From assembly GCA_024232355.1 (NCBI GenBank), contig JAAEPW010000375.1:36401-100400 (forward strand): a stretch of 64,000 nucleotides of DNA, given 5' to 3'. A program made the position numbers and the translations under genes. Positions 51,437 to 60,529 of the stretch are shown piece by piece (the first letter of the stretch is position 1; every line of letters starts with the position of its first letter). The notes under the pieces are model-generated. The model saw only the letters and a list, made by a program, of their open reading frames with translations, made no database searches and was not told where the DNA came from. This stretch comes from Chloroflexota bacterium. GTDB taxonomy: Bacteria; Chloroflexota; Anaerolineae; B4-G1.

Positions 51437-53002
51437 TTATCTTTTTGTCAGGCGTTTAGCCAACTCTGTCAGCAGTGGAATATGACTTAAACGGTCGAAC
51501 AAGCGATTCAGAACTAGGCGATCTTCCGGAGAAAGACCGAGCAACAAAATGACACCCACATAAGTCCCCACGAGGGTCCCTATCCCGACGATGGTACCCA
51601 CCAATGTCCCCTCTGGGAGGACATAGTGCAAAAGCGCATAAGCTACCGTTACCGCCGCTCCCCCTGCAATCAACGGTTTGATATAGCCTTTATGGTAAGG
51701 CAAGAGTCGGAATAAAACCAAGACTTCTATCGTCAATATAAGATTGACAGTCATGAGACTGCCAGATGTGGCAATCGCCGCGCCAATCATGCCGCCCTCG
51801 GGAATAAGCCACACGCTGAGCACCAGCGTCAATATGAGCCTGAGGGCCGAGTTCATTGTATTCAGCCACGTATTCTCGGTCATAATGACCATCACGCCGC
51901 AAATGCCGGTAGCTGCGGTCACCAGGCTATTGCAAGCCAGGATAATCAGACTGGTAGAGCCAGCAATGAAACTCTCCCCGAATATAGACAGAATGGGGCG
52001 GGAGAATAGGATAATGATTAAAAAGAATGGCAGGTTGACCGTAAATGTCCATTTGGACATCGTATGGAAAAAATGTGCCAGCTTTTTCTGCTCCTTGTTC
52101 GCATAGAGTTCGGATACAATTGGCATGGACATAACAGCGATCGACTTGAAAAATGCCGAACCTACCATGCTAACCCGAGAAGCCACGGTGAATACGCCTA
52201 CCGATCTAATCGTGTTCAAAGAACCCAGCAATAAGGTACGAAGGTTCGGTCCAAAAATCGTGAGGAGTTCCGCCATATATACCGGCAAGGAGAATTTGAA
52301 CATCTTTCTCATATGTCGAATGTCCAAGTGCAGGGAACGCTTTGCAGGCAGCAGGCGGTTTAGAAAATAGAGCAGCACAATGCAGGATACAATCATTGCC
52401 ACTGAATAAGCCGTCATCGCCTTGATAGCATTTAGACCTGTAATTGCCAGTAAGAGAAACAGGATGAGCTTGAGTAATGTCAGGAGAATATCCTGAGTGA
52501 TGACTTTGTACTGCATTTGCTTAAAGCTCTGTGTAGTCGCTACGGCGACTGCGGCCAGGGTTCCGGCGGGAACGGCAAACGCAGCAATGCGTAATGGCAG
52601 GGCCAACTGTGGTTCGTGAAACACTGTCTTGGCAAAGAACTCGGCAAACACGAAAAGGCCAATACCTGCCATCAAGCCGGTCAGGCAAGGAATCATCAGG
52701 CCAATTTGCAGTGTTTTCCACAACGCGGTTTCGTCTCGCCAGCTTTTAAAGATGGGAACGAAATGTAGTATGGCCGTGCTCAATCCCAGCGGGAGAGCGC
52801 CAATCAGCAGATACACTGCCGAGTCTGCCAGGCTGTACAACCCATACTGCTCGTCTCCCATAGAGCGCGCTAGCACAAAACCAAGCGCAAAACGCCCAGC
52901 GTATCCGAATAGGGCGCCAATGAACGTGATACCACCACCTTTAGCCGCTGTCAAGATACTCTGATTAGTGGTAGTAGGTCGGAGCGTACTGGATACTTTC
53001 AT
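51437..53002 (-). CDS. Polysaccharide flippase, Wzx/MOP superfamily
   Basis: 521 residues with about 12-14 membrane helices. The opening ILTAAKGGGITFIGALFGYAG and ARSMGDEQYGLYSLADS is typical of polysaccharide exporters, as are the pseudo-repeat at about 300 and FLLIIILFSRPILSIFGE. It should move undecaprenyl-linked repeat units across the cytoplasmic membrane. It lies 15 bases after the GT-C gene and just before the ligase gene, the usual Wzx-Wzy grouping. Confidence 0.94.
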   Translation of the reverse strand: MKVSSTLRPTTTNQSILTAAKGGGITFIGALFGYAGRFALGFVLARSMGDEQYGLYSLADSAVYLLIGALPLGLSTAILHFVPIFKSWRDETALWKTLQIGLMIPCLTGLMAGIGLFVFAEFFAKTVFHEPQLALPLRIAAFAVPAGTLAAVAVATTQSFKQMQYKVITQDILLTLLKLILFLLLAITGLNAIKAMTAYSVAMIVSCIVLLYFLNRLLPAKRSLHLDIRHMRKMFKFSLPVYMAELLTIFGPNLRTLLLGSLNTIRSVGVFTVASRVSMVGSAFFKSIAVMSMPIVSELYANKEQKKLAHFFHTMSKWTFTVNLPFFLIIILFSRPILSIFGESFIAGSTSLIILACNSLVTAATGICGVMVIMTENTWLNTMNSALRLILTLVLSVWLIPEGGMIGAAIATSGSLMTVNLILTIEVLVLFRLLPYHKGYIKPLIAGGAAVTVAYALLHYVLPEGTLVGTIVGIGTLVGTYVGVILLLGLSPEDRLVLNRLFDRLSHIPLLTELAKRLTKR

Positions 53003-53017
53003 CGGGGATGTGCTTAC

Positions 53018-54502
53018 CTAAAGGCAAAAGCTGATGATTGGCTTAATTTTTACGAAAAAGGTCTGTTTTGTCGAAAATGTGTCCTTCACAATACTCAAAG
53101 ACGAAAACTTTTCCGTTGCCATCCGGCTGTTTCTCCTCGATGCTGGCTTCAGTTGCATCTGGCGAAGCATCGCTAAGGTAGTAGCGTTCCAAGAGGGTAT
53201 ATTATACCATATCTGCCAAACTCCGCGCAAGTTCTTTCGACTTCTGAACAGTCCTTCTAGTCCGTATGGTTTTCCCTCATCCTTGTCAATGAAATAAAGT
53301 ACCGCATCTTGTGGAAGATCGGGGTAATATGCCTGCACTTGTTCAATGACGTTTCGGGTATAAACGCCCCATTGCCACCAGCGAGCCTCGTCTAACTTTA
53401 GAAATAGGAACCCACTACCTATGATTGCCCAAACTATCGTTCTGTATAGAATCAATCTTGCTTTGGAACTCCTTTCATATATCCCGTGGAACAGCACAGA
53501 AGTAGCAAATGTGATTCCAAAAACAGGTAGGTACAGCCAGGTTGGCGAAGTCCAATCTAAAAATAAAAAGGGCAAAACTGCAGTTGATGTGAATAGAATA
53601 CCAAATATAATGAGCTTGATCTCGCGTTTTGTGAATTCAACCTTATTGAATAGGAACACAGCAACAGATAAAAGCACTACTGCCGTGGGTAAAAATCCCA
53701 ACTGTGTTCCAAAAAAGAGGATGCTATTGATAATATGGAAACTCGGAATAAATTCATAGTTGCCTGCACCTGAAATGGAAATTGTCCCACTTGCTGCAGA
53801 ACGGATCAAGACATAGACAACAATCAGTATGACATATAGGATGTAGCGCCAGATCCTTTCTCTTAGGACCTTTTTCTTGTCAGTCGTCTCTAGCCACAGA
53901 AACATAAAATCATAAACTAAAAGCGTGGGCAACAAGACCACAACGCTAATTTCTCTTGAAAGTAAACTGAGACCAAAGGTAATGTAGGCCAGAAAATTGT
54001 AGAGGCGAATGTGCCGGGTGCTTGAAGTAGATTTGACGTGAATCAAGAGCGTAGCTATAATGAAGAAACTTGACAATACGTTGTTGACTGCTCCTATCCA
54101 ATTCAGGGTGTATAAATAGGTGTTGAGTTGCAGTAAAAACAATAAAACGGCAATGTGTGCTCCTAACGTATTGACAGTCAGAGTCTTGGCGAGTAGGAAA
54201 AATAGATATATAGTCGCCAAAAATGCGACTATGAGTACAACAAAGTAACCAAAAGGTCGTAATTCAAAGAAAAAATAAGTGGCCCACCAAAAAATCTTTA
54301 CCATTGGGCGATAATGCCCACTGACTTCTGACTCGGTGAAAATCGTGGCAGGGTCTTCCAAAACGCTAAATTTATGGGTGCGTAGATGAAAAAAATCGTC
54401 AGACTGAAAGTATCCTTTTAGAGCCGCAAACAACAGAATACATACAACTGTGAAAATAATGATGCCTTCTATACGCTTCAAAATCACAACTCGGTTGAAC
54501 AT
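53018..54502 (-). CDS. GT-C-like integral membrane protein
   Basis: 494 residues from the ATG at 54502 (AAAGGAAA upstream), about 11 membrane helices. The first outside loop has SDDFFHLRTH and GHYRPMVKIF, the Asp-Asp and Tyr-Arg-Pro pattern of GT-C glycosyltransferases that use polyprenyl-phosphate sugars. A soluble C-terminal tail of about 100 residues follows. It may add a side-chain sugar outside the cell. The gene is clearly AT-rich against its surroundings, which suggests transfer from another genome. Specific family not recognised. Confidence 0.75.
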   Translation of the reverse strand: MFNRVVILKRIEGIIIFTVVCILLFAALKGYFQSDDFFHLRTHKFSVLEDPATIFTESEVSGHYRPMVKIFWWATYFFFELRPFGYFVVLIVAFLATIYLFFLLAKTLTVNTLGAHIAVLLFLLQLNTYLYTLNWIGAVNNVLSSFFIIATLLIHVKSTSSTRHIRLYNFLAYITFGLSLLSREISVVVLLPTLLVYDFMFLWLETTDKKKVLRERIWRYILYVILIVVYVLIRSAASGTISISGAGNYEFIPSFHIINSILFFGTQLGFLPTAVVLLSVAVFLFNKVEFTKREIKLIIFGILFTSTAVLPFLFLDWTSPTWLYLPVFGITFATSVLFHGIYERSSKARLILYRTIVWAIIGSGFLFLKLDEARWWQWGVYTRNVIEQVQAYYPDLPQDAVLYFIDKDEGKPYGLEGLFRSRKNLRGVWQIWYNIPSWNATTLAMLRQMQLKPASRRNSRMATEKFSSLSIVKDTFSTKQTFFVKIKPIISFCL

Positions 54503-54524
54503 CTGACAGGTTTCCTTTCTGTCG

Positions 54525-57227
54525 TTACTTGGTAACCTGTCGGCGAGTCTGCCAGATAACAACGGCGAAAATGGCTACGACGACCAGCCCTGTTCCCCAT
54601 ATCAGGGGAGTGATCCATCCGGGACGGACCGCCGTCTCCACATCTGGTTCCAAAGTTGAGATTGGGGTTGGGTTGGCAGGCAAGGGAGTGGGCGTTATCG
54701 TGGCCGTAGCAACCATAGCCATCTCAGGCACGGCGGTTGCCACGGACACCGCCTGACCGCCTCTAGTCAACCCACGAGTATCAATCGTGCTCACCTCTCC
54801 ATCTTTGATGAGCGTCAAATTCCCCTTTAAATTCCAAGATCGTTTTGTCACCAAGTCCGCCGCTTGCTCGACACCTGCATCAGTTGTACCGGTCACAGCC
54901 ACAAACGCCCGTTCAGCATTCCAGGGAGAGATCAGCAACTGCACGATCCCCAAGCTCAAGTCGGGAGGCAAGCGAAAAACCACCTCGTCTATCCGCTGCT
55001 CAATCTCGTTTGAACCGGGCCGAAAAGGCTGGGGCAGTTGATCGTTGACTTGCTGTAGCACAAGATTGCGCGACGGTCGTCCTATGGCGATGATATTATA
55101 GTTGACCAACTTTAATTCTGACCAGGCGCCGCCCAAGGTTGTGGCGACTACTGGCGCCAGGTTGGGACCTCTTGCAACATCACCCAGGGCTGCGGCCAGT
55201 TGCAGAGCATCCTCCCATTCTTCTAGTTGTGGTTCTGACGGCAACACGAACAAGACATCGGCCAAGTCAGACCGCTGATCAAAGGGATAAGGATAAAAAT
55301 CGAGGTCCAGAGAACGGCTATTTTGTTCTTCATGATCCAGATAAAGTAAAGACTCGCTGCTTATGAACAACCACATGTCAACATTGTTGCACCTATCAAA
55401 AGGCTGCATCTCAACTTGTATGGAAACCCAGTTGCTCTGCCCAGGGTTTACTTGAGAGGGAGGTAGTTTAACATTCAGTTCTCCATTTAGCGCGGTCTCA
55501 TCACTGAGAGCGACTGTAGCGATTAGCTCATTGTTGAACAACACATTCAAAAATGAGCTGTTGTAGTAAAGAAGCTGAGAGTGGCTGAACCGCAGATCAA
55601 GGGCGGCTTCGTCAGTGAGGTGCCAGCCAAAGGGAATATCAAAGTAATATCTGGTGTCTTGGGAAAAGCCTTTCAGTATTTTGTCACCGTACCCTAGATC
55701 GGCGAAGGACAGTTCCGTAGCATAGGATTCTAATGGGGTCTCAGGTAAGGGACGCACCTCGCGCACCAATGCAAAATCACCTTGCATGCCTGGAAAATTG
55801 TTCTCGAAACTCAACGCCCTGCTGGCTTTGTATATTGCCTCATCGTTCAGGCCAGTGATAACCAGAATGCCCCGCGTCTGATCCCAAGGAGACACCAGTT
55901 CCTGCACGACACCGTCGTTTTCCGGCACCCCCCGCTCTCCTTGCACGAAGAAATAACCCTCATCGGTGGAAACAGACGCTCTCAGACCAGATTCTGTAAG
56001 CGGTGTGGTACTCACAGTCGTGGTCAGTGTGTTTACGTTTAGCGGGCCGGACACCGTGTCGAGCAGAGTGACCGTATTCTCTACTAGGGAATCAGTGAAT
56101 ACATCGCTCAGGCGTAATTCCACCATACACTTGAACGTTTCTCCTACTAGCAATGACGGAATGGGCCAACTTATTTCTCTCTCCCCAATGGTGGAACACG
56201 CCGGATCGCAGTTTATCATTTGAGTATAAGCGGGCAATGTATCAACCAGAGAAAGGGCAGAAATAGAGACTTGAGCAGTATTGGTGAGTGTCAAAGTGTA
56301 ACTCAAGATGTCACCTGACGCAACAACGGCTGGCCCCTGGCTGGCAAGATCCAGTTGACGTTCCTTCACGGGCAACGGAAGCACATCTAGCTCATTGAGC
56401 CTCAAAATCACCTCGTTGATTTCCGGCTTACCGATGACAATCAGATGCTCATAAAGGGAATCACCTGCTCTCATCGCATCCAGACGGTACAGCAATTCCA
56501 GATCAGTGGTTCCACTGATGATCATACCATAAGTCAGGTTTCCCAACTTGGCGGCGATGCCCACGGCACCGGTCAATTCCATCTCAGTCAGATGAGTCGG
56601 CAGTACAAAGCGAACTTGATCTGGCTCAAACGATCGTTGGTGAAAAGGGCGCGGGTAATCGGATAAATCGGTGGTGATGGAAAGCTGATCATAAGACAGA
56701 GAAAAGAGGGAAGTAGGGTGAACTATCAAACGTGCCACGTGGGGAACTTGGCAAATATAGTCAGCATTCAGAGTCACTTTGATAGTATGCGTATTACGAT
56801 CGGGGGCGTTCAGAATCGCAAGCGGCAAGTCCACACGTAAATGAGAATGTTCCAATATGCTGTTATTGATAGGGAAAACAAGTTGGGTTTCTCTGTCCAC
56901 AGTGATGATGACATCACCAAAGAGAGAGTGGACAGTGTGGGTTTCCAAAGCGCCAGTATAATTGTACGCATAGCTTATGTCCAACTCCAAGTAACTACCC
57001 TCACGCAACTCCCAGCCTTCGGGCAGGCGCAAGGTGTAGTCAACAGTGCTATAGGGGCTGTTTAGGGTTTCTTCCCCGTACCCCAACTCGGCCAGAGTGA
57101 TTTGAAATCCTTTGGGCAATGGTTCTGTGCCCTGCGACAAAGCCGGGACAGGATTTCCCCCGGTTGCTACGGCCAGCAGAAGGATAAAAAGACACCCCAT
57201 AGATAAGCAGGGGTGCAAGAGTTTCAT
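54525..57227 (-). CDS. BcsB-like periplasmic protein with an inserted DUF11-type domain
   Basis: 900 residues from the ATG at 57227 (GGAG 6 bases upstream). Signal peptide (about 1-33) and one C-terminal membrane helix (about 872-893) with a basic tail, as in cellulose synthase subunit B. Two carbohydrate-binding/flavodoxin-like halves are seen, opening with LAELGYGEETL and FADLGYGDKIL and containing FPINNSIL and VLFNNELIATV. The first flavodoxin-like half is split at about 287-420 by a DUF11-type beta domain (SGDILSYTLTLTNTAQVSI). BcsB guides cellulose through the periplasm with BcsA, but no BcsA-type synthase is in the window. Here it sits beside Wzz and Wzx/Wzy genes. Confidence 0.85.
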   Translation of the reverse strand: MKLLHPCLSMGCLFILLLAVATGGNPVPALSQGTEPLPKGFQITLAELGYGEETLNSPYSTVDYTLRLPEGWELREGSYLELDISYAYNYTGALETHTVHSLFGDVIITVDRETQLVFPINNSILEHSHLRVDLPLAILNAPDRNTHTIKVTLNADYICQVPHVARLIVHPTSLFSLSYDQLSITTDLSDYPRPFHQRSFEPDQVRFVLPTHLTEMELTGAVGIAAKLGNLTYGMIISGTTDLELLYRLDAMRAGDSLYEHLIVIGKPEINEVILRLNELDVLPLPVKERQLDLASQGPAVVASGDILSYTLTLTNTAQVSISALSLVDTLPAYTQMINCDPACSTIGEREISWPIPSLLVGETFKCMVELRLSDVFTDSLVENTVTLLDTVSGPLNVNTLTTTVSTTPLTESGLRASVSTDEGYFFVQGERGVPENDGVVQELVSPWDQTRGILVITGLNDEAIYKASRALSFENNFPGMQGDFALVREVRPLPETPLESYATELSFADLGYGDKILKGFSQDTRYYFDIPFGWHLTDEAALDLRFSHSQLLYYNSSFLNVLFNNELIATVALSDETALNGELNVKLPPSQVNPGQSNWVSIQVEMQPFDRCNNVDMWLFISSESLLYLDHEEQNSRSLDLDFYPYPFDQRSDLADVLFVLPSEPQLEEWEDALQLAAALGDVARGPNLAPVVATTLGGAWSELKLVNYNIIAIGRPSRNLVLQQVNDQLPQPFRPGSNEIEQRIDEVVFRLPPDLSLGIVQLLISPWNAERAFVAVTGTTDAGVEQAADLVTKRSWNLKGNLTLIKDGEVSTIDTRGLTRGGQAVSVATAVPEMAMVATATITPTPLPANPTPISTLEPDVETAVRPGWITPLIWGTGLVVVAIFAVVIWQTRRQVTK

Positions 57228-57247
57228 TTTCTTCTCCATACCCAAAT

Positions 57248-58372
57248 TCAATGCTTCTCTCCATTTTCTGAGAACGAGTGCACCTTACCATAACCGGCCG
57301 CTTCCGCTTGTTGCAAAGCGCGATTAGCCTGGGCCAGAAATTCATCCTGCATTGTACCATTATAGTTGTAAGCTGCCACTCCCGCAGCGCTGGTCAGATT
57401 AAGCTTGATGCCGCTTCTCTCCAGCTCAAATGGCGTCCAGGCCACCCGGGTTTGGAGTTTTTCTACCATTGTTTGGGCTTCTTCCTCCGGCACATCAGGT
57501 AACAGAAAAGCAAAGACTGTTTCACTAAATCGGGCTATAATATCTTCCTTGCGTAAATACTGCTTCAAAAATACGACTACCTTGCGCAGAGCCTCATTGC
57601 GGGCCTGTGGAGAAAAAGACCCATCTATTACCCCAAGTTGGTCAACGTTCAGAAAAGCCAACGATAAGGGATACTCGTTCCGCTTGGCGCGGCTCATCTC
57701 CTCCCCTAGCCTCTGCCTAAAGTATCGACTATTGTACACCCCAGTCTCGTCATCGAAAACACCCAGGCCGGTCACGCTTTCCATAGGAGTTTGCAGGTAC
57801 ACCGAAAGAAAAGCCAGCCCCACACCCAATGCTAAACCAAAGACACCTCCAAGGGCAATATTTAGTTTCTTGTTAGGTTTTATGGGCAAACTAGGGGTTG
57901 TAGCCTCGTCAAGTGGACTCAGGCTATACATCTCGTACAATTCTTGCACGTAAGTCATTGTCTTGATGCCAATCGTGTTAGCGAAATCCTTGACGAGAAC
58001 GGGATCGCTTCCTTCAACTGCAATCTCAAAGACGTTTGTACCAGCTCGTAATTTGCTCTCGACCGAAAGACCCTTCCTCTGGCTTTGAGATAAATCTAAC
58101 TCTTCGCCTGCCTGCCCTCTGATCAAGCGGCTAACGGCTACTTCGGTATAAGTAGTTGCAATCTCGGTGCGCCTGCTCAACATATCTAATCCGCTGGCAA
58201 AGCTCCTAATGTCCTCAAAGCTAGTGGGGGTAACAACAAAGGTGGCGACGGCCCTATAAGTAGGTGCTTGAGTGAATGTAAACACAATGGTGGACGTAAA
58301 TGTAACCAAGAATGCAGGTAGAACAATCCACCACTTTTTCAATAACATTCGCAGGTAAATCTTTAGTTCCAT
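57248..58372 (-). CDS. Wzz-like chain-length regulator fused to a degenerate GGDEF domain
   Basis: 374 residues from the ATG at 58372 (GGAGAG upstream). Residues 1-200 form a Wzz/polysaccharide co-polymerase: LKIYLRMLLKKWWIVLPAF with helix 1, a periplasmic part with YRAVATFVVTP, the Pro-rich TTPSLPIKPNK and helix 2 (about 170-190). A GGDEF-fold domain follows (about 210-370): FDDETGVYNSRYF, YPLSLAFLNVDQLG, then RKED-IIARF-SETVF. The catalytic GGDEF is SETVF, so cyclase activity is unlikely, but the RxxD inhibitory site is intact. I infer that it binds cyclic di-GMP and so couples polymer length or export to that messenger. Confidence 0.88.
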   Translation of the reverse strand: MELKIYLRMLLKKWWIVLPAFLVTFTSTIVFTFTQAPTYRAVATFVVTPTSFEDIRSFASGLDMLSRRTEIATTYTEVAVSRLIRGQAGEELDLSQSQRKGLSVESKLRAGTNVFEIAVEGSDPVLVKDFANTIGIKTMTYVQELYEMYSLSPLDEATTPSLPIKPNKKLNIALGGVFGLALGVGLAFLSVYLQTPMESVTGLGVFDDETGVYNSRYFRQRLGEEMSRAKRNEYPLSLAFLNVDQLGVIDGSFSPQARNEALRKVVVFLKQYLRKEDIIARFSETVFAFLLPDVPEEEAQTMVEKLQTRVAWTPFELERSGIKLNLTSAAGVAAYNYNGTMQDEFLAQANRALQQAEAAGYGKVHSFSENGEKH

Positions 58373-58407
58373 TTTTATCTCTCCGCGCTCCACTCGCTCT
58401 CCATCAG

Positions 58408-59178
58408 CTACTCAGCGCCTGTACCCAACAAGACCGTGCTCAGAGTCCACCACAAAACCTTCAAATCCATCCCCAAACTCTGCTGCTCCACGTACTCTAT
58501 GTCATATTGTACGATACTATCAAAAGAAATACCACTTCGCCCCTGTACCTGCGCTAACCCCGTGATTCCTGGCAGCACCTCTAGCCGTTCATAGTGCCAA
58601 GGCCGGTACTCGTCAACTTCCCACGACACATTGGGGCGTGGGCCAACCAGACTCATCTCTCCCTTGAGCACGTTGAAAATCTGGGGCAGTTCATCCAGGC
58701 TGGTCTTGCGCAGGATGCGTCCGATCCGTGTGACCTGCGAGGCCTGAATAGGCTTGTAAACCTTGCCGTTTCCATTCCCGTTGTTGCCAGGCTTGGGGAG
58801 CGCAAAAGCTCGCGTAAAAGCACCGCGCATGTTGCCGTTCGTGCCGTTTTTGCCATTTGCGCCGTTTCCTCCATTGCTGTCAATCTGACCATTCACAAAG
58901 GCCCTCATAAAAAAGCGATGGAAACTGTCATCCAGATTGTGCGACATGGTGCGAAACTTGTACATCCGAAAAGTACGCCCCCCTTTGCCAACACGTTCTT
59001 GAACAAAGATAACAGGTCCTGGTGAACTGATACGAATCAGCAACGCGCAGATACCCATCAATGGCAGGGCCACAGGTAAGAACAAAAGGCAAAGAGTTAC
59101 ATCTATCAAACGCTTGGCGATTTGATAGACCTTTCGATAAGGAGATATTTGAGGTCGACTGATGATTACTAAATTCAT
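58408..59178 (-). CDS. Polyprenyl-phosphate sugar transferase (WbaP/WcaJ-type PGT) with Asn/Gly-rich insertion
   Basis: 256 residues. One N-terminal re-entrant helix (about 20-48), then [33 protein letters not shown] and [13 protein letters not shown], the signatures of monotopic phosphoglycosyltransferases that start repeat-unit assembly on undecaprenyl phosphate. Between about 95 and 140, where the family has a short loop, this protein has a low-complexity insertion rich in Asn and Gly ([15 protein letters not shown] and NNGNGNGK). Its role is unknown; it may be a flexible spacer or a slippage product. Confidence 0.95.
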   Translation of the reverse strand: MNLVIISRPQISPYRKVYQIAKRLIDVTLCLLFLPVALPLMGICALLIRISSPGPVIFVQERVGKGGRTFRMYKFRTMSHNLDDSFHRFFMRAFVNGQIDSNGGNGANGKNGTNGNMRGAFTRAFALPKPGNNGNGNGKVYKPIQASQVTRIGRILRKTSLDELPQIFNVLKGEMSLVGPRPNVSWEVDEYRPWHYERLEVLPGITGLAQVQGRSGISFDSIVQYDIEYVEQQSLGMDLKVLWWTLSTVLLGTGAE

Positions 59179-59198
59179 TGATTCTCCACTCTATAATA

Positions 59199-60053
59199 CT
59201 ATATTATATGACGTTCCACTACTAACGATTGTGGCTGTACAGAGGGTTCAAACTTTTGTTCTCCATTCATCTCCTCAACAGCCTTTTCAACTAGGCTTTC
59301 AAAGGTCACGGCATCCTCGGGAAAAGATGCAGTGCCAATCTGCAAGGCAACCCCCACCTGCTTAGATACAGAGTTTAACCGGTCAACCATGTTGCTCAAC
59401 TGCTCAGACGTTACTTCCGGAAGCATTATAAGAAAGTGGTCATTGTCTCTGACAATAACATCATAGTTTTCCAATTCGTCGCATAGTCTCTTGGCAACGT
59501 CAGACAAAACATATTGTTTCATCATCGCTTGCTGAGTTTCTTGCACCATCCGATCCAAAGCCACTTGGATCGACTGTTTCTCAATCCCAACAGACACCAG
59601 TGCCAGGGGACGCTCGTGATGCCGGGCTCGTGTCATCTCTCGATACATTTCATCCTGACCAGTTGAGAATGGCTTGGGTAGTGCGTCAACCTGTCCAATG
59701 GTGATGCGGGCTATCGCACTCTCAAACTCGATCAAGCCATTGCTCACCAAATGTGCCAGGATGATTGTCACAGCTATAACGCATAATTCCGTCACCATCA
59801 AAGGAAGAGACGTATTCCACATACGAGGTTTCCACCATGCCTTGAGCACCAGGAATATGGAAACAGGCATCGCCAAAAGTCCCCATAAAGGGATTTTGCG
59901 CAAGCGCGAGACGAGGATGGTGAGAACAGCTACGAGTGGCACAAAAATGTATGCCACATCGGTGATATCGATAGACTTGCTCAATCGCTCTATGTTGTAG
60001 AAGAGAAAAAGCCAAACAATCAGTGTGGCTACAAGAAAACGCATTCTCTTCAT
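59199..60053 (-). CDS. Membrane protein with a strongly degenerate GGDEF-like domain
   Basis: 284 residues. Four hydrophobic segments (about 5-22, 32-50, 56-72, 84-105) lead into a cytoplasmic region (about 130-265) with the spacing of a GGDEF fold: RARHHERPLALVSVGIE, YDVIVRDNDHFLIMLPE and GVALQIGTASFPED. The GGDEF position reads DNDHF and the RxxD site reads ENYD, so neither catalysis nor the usual cyclic-di-GMP binding is expected. It heads the exopolysaccharide run, 20 bases before the sugar transferase, and may partner the Wzz-GGDEF fusion. No strong ribosome-binding site is seen. Confidence 0.78.
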   Translation of the reverse strand: MKRMRFLVATLIVWLFLFYNIERLSKSIDITDVAYIFVPLVAVLTILVSRLRKIPLWGLLAMPVSIFLVLKAWWKPRMWNTSLPLMVTELCVIAVTIILAHLVSNGLIEFESAIARITIGQVDALPKPFSTGQDEMYREMTRARHHERPLALVSVGIEKQSIQVALDRMVQETQQAMMKQYVLSDVAKRLCDELENYDVIVRDNDHFLIMLPEVTSEQLSNMVDRLNSVSKQVGVALQIGTASFPEDAVTFESLVEKAVEEMNGEQKFEPSVQPQSLVVERHII

Positions 60054-60222
60054 AATAATTTCCTATCCCTTCACAGATTTTAGTTTTGTATATTTATGGC
60101 AACGATAAATGATGCCAACTCGTACAAGCCACTGTAACCATTGTAAGAAATGATAATAACATATAGGTATAGAAAAACCTGTAAAATACTAAAAATATTG
60201 CTGTTCAACACTTGGTAACTAG

Positions 60223-60357
60223 TTGACTGACAAAACTGTGACAATATGCTTGAAAAAAGAGAAATGGGACAAAGATTTCACAAATCAACACAGATTTAGA
60301 TTTGAAACATTCACAAAGTCTGTTCAATCTGTGTCCCCAAAAAGACTTGTCAGTCAA
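60223..60357. repeat. 135-base element with 11-base perfect terminal inverted repeats
   Basis: TTGACTGACAA (60223-60233) and TTGTCAGTCAA (60347-60357) flank a stretch holding imperfect complementary words (ACACAGATTT and AATCTGTGT). It may be a non-autonomous transposon or a nested pair of dispersed repeats. Confidence 0.5.
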
Positions 60358-60529
60358 TCAGCACTTGGCAGACCAACACCTCCCAAAAATCCAAGAATAC
60401 CCGATGTACACTCGGGCAAAAATTGGACATCTGTTCCTTGATCTCAACAGTAGTATCTATTGAGAGAGGATTTTATACTAGAGTTGGTGTCTGCCCATTT
60501 CAAAGTGAGCGTCGAAAACAATGAATATC

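Noticed and set aside
60054..60222. Cyclic-di-GMP riboswitch or clear promoter before the polysaccharide cluster
   Set aside because: I looked for a GEMM-type motif and for a good -35/-10 pair on the minus strand and found neither convincingly.
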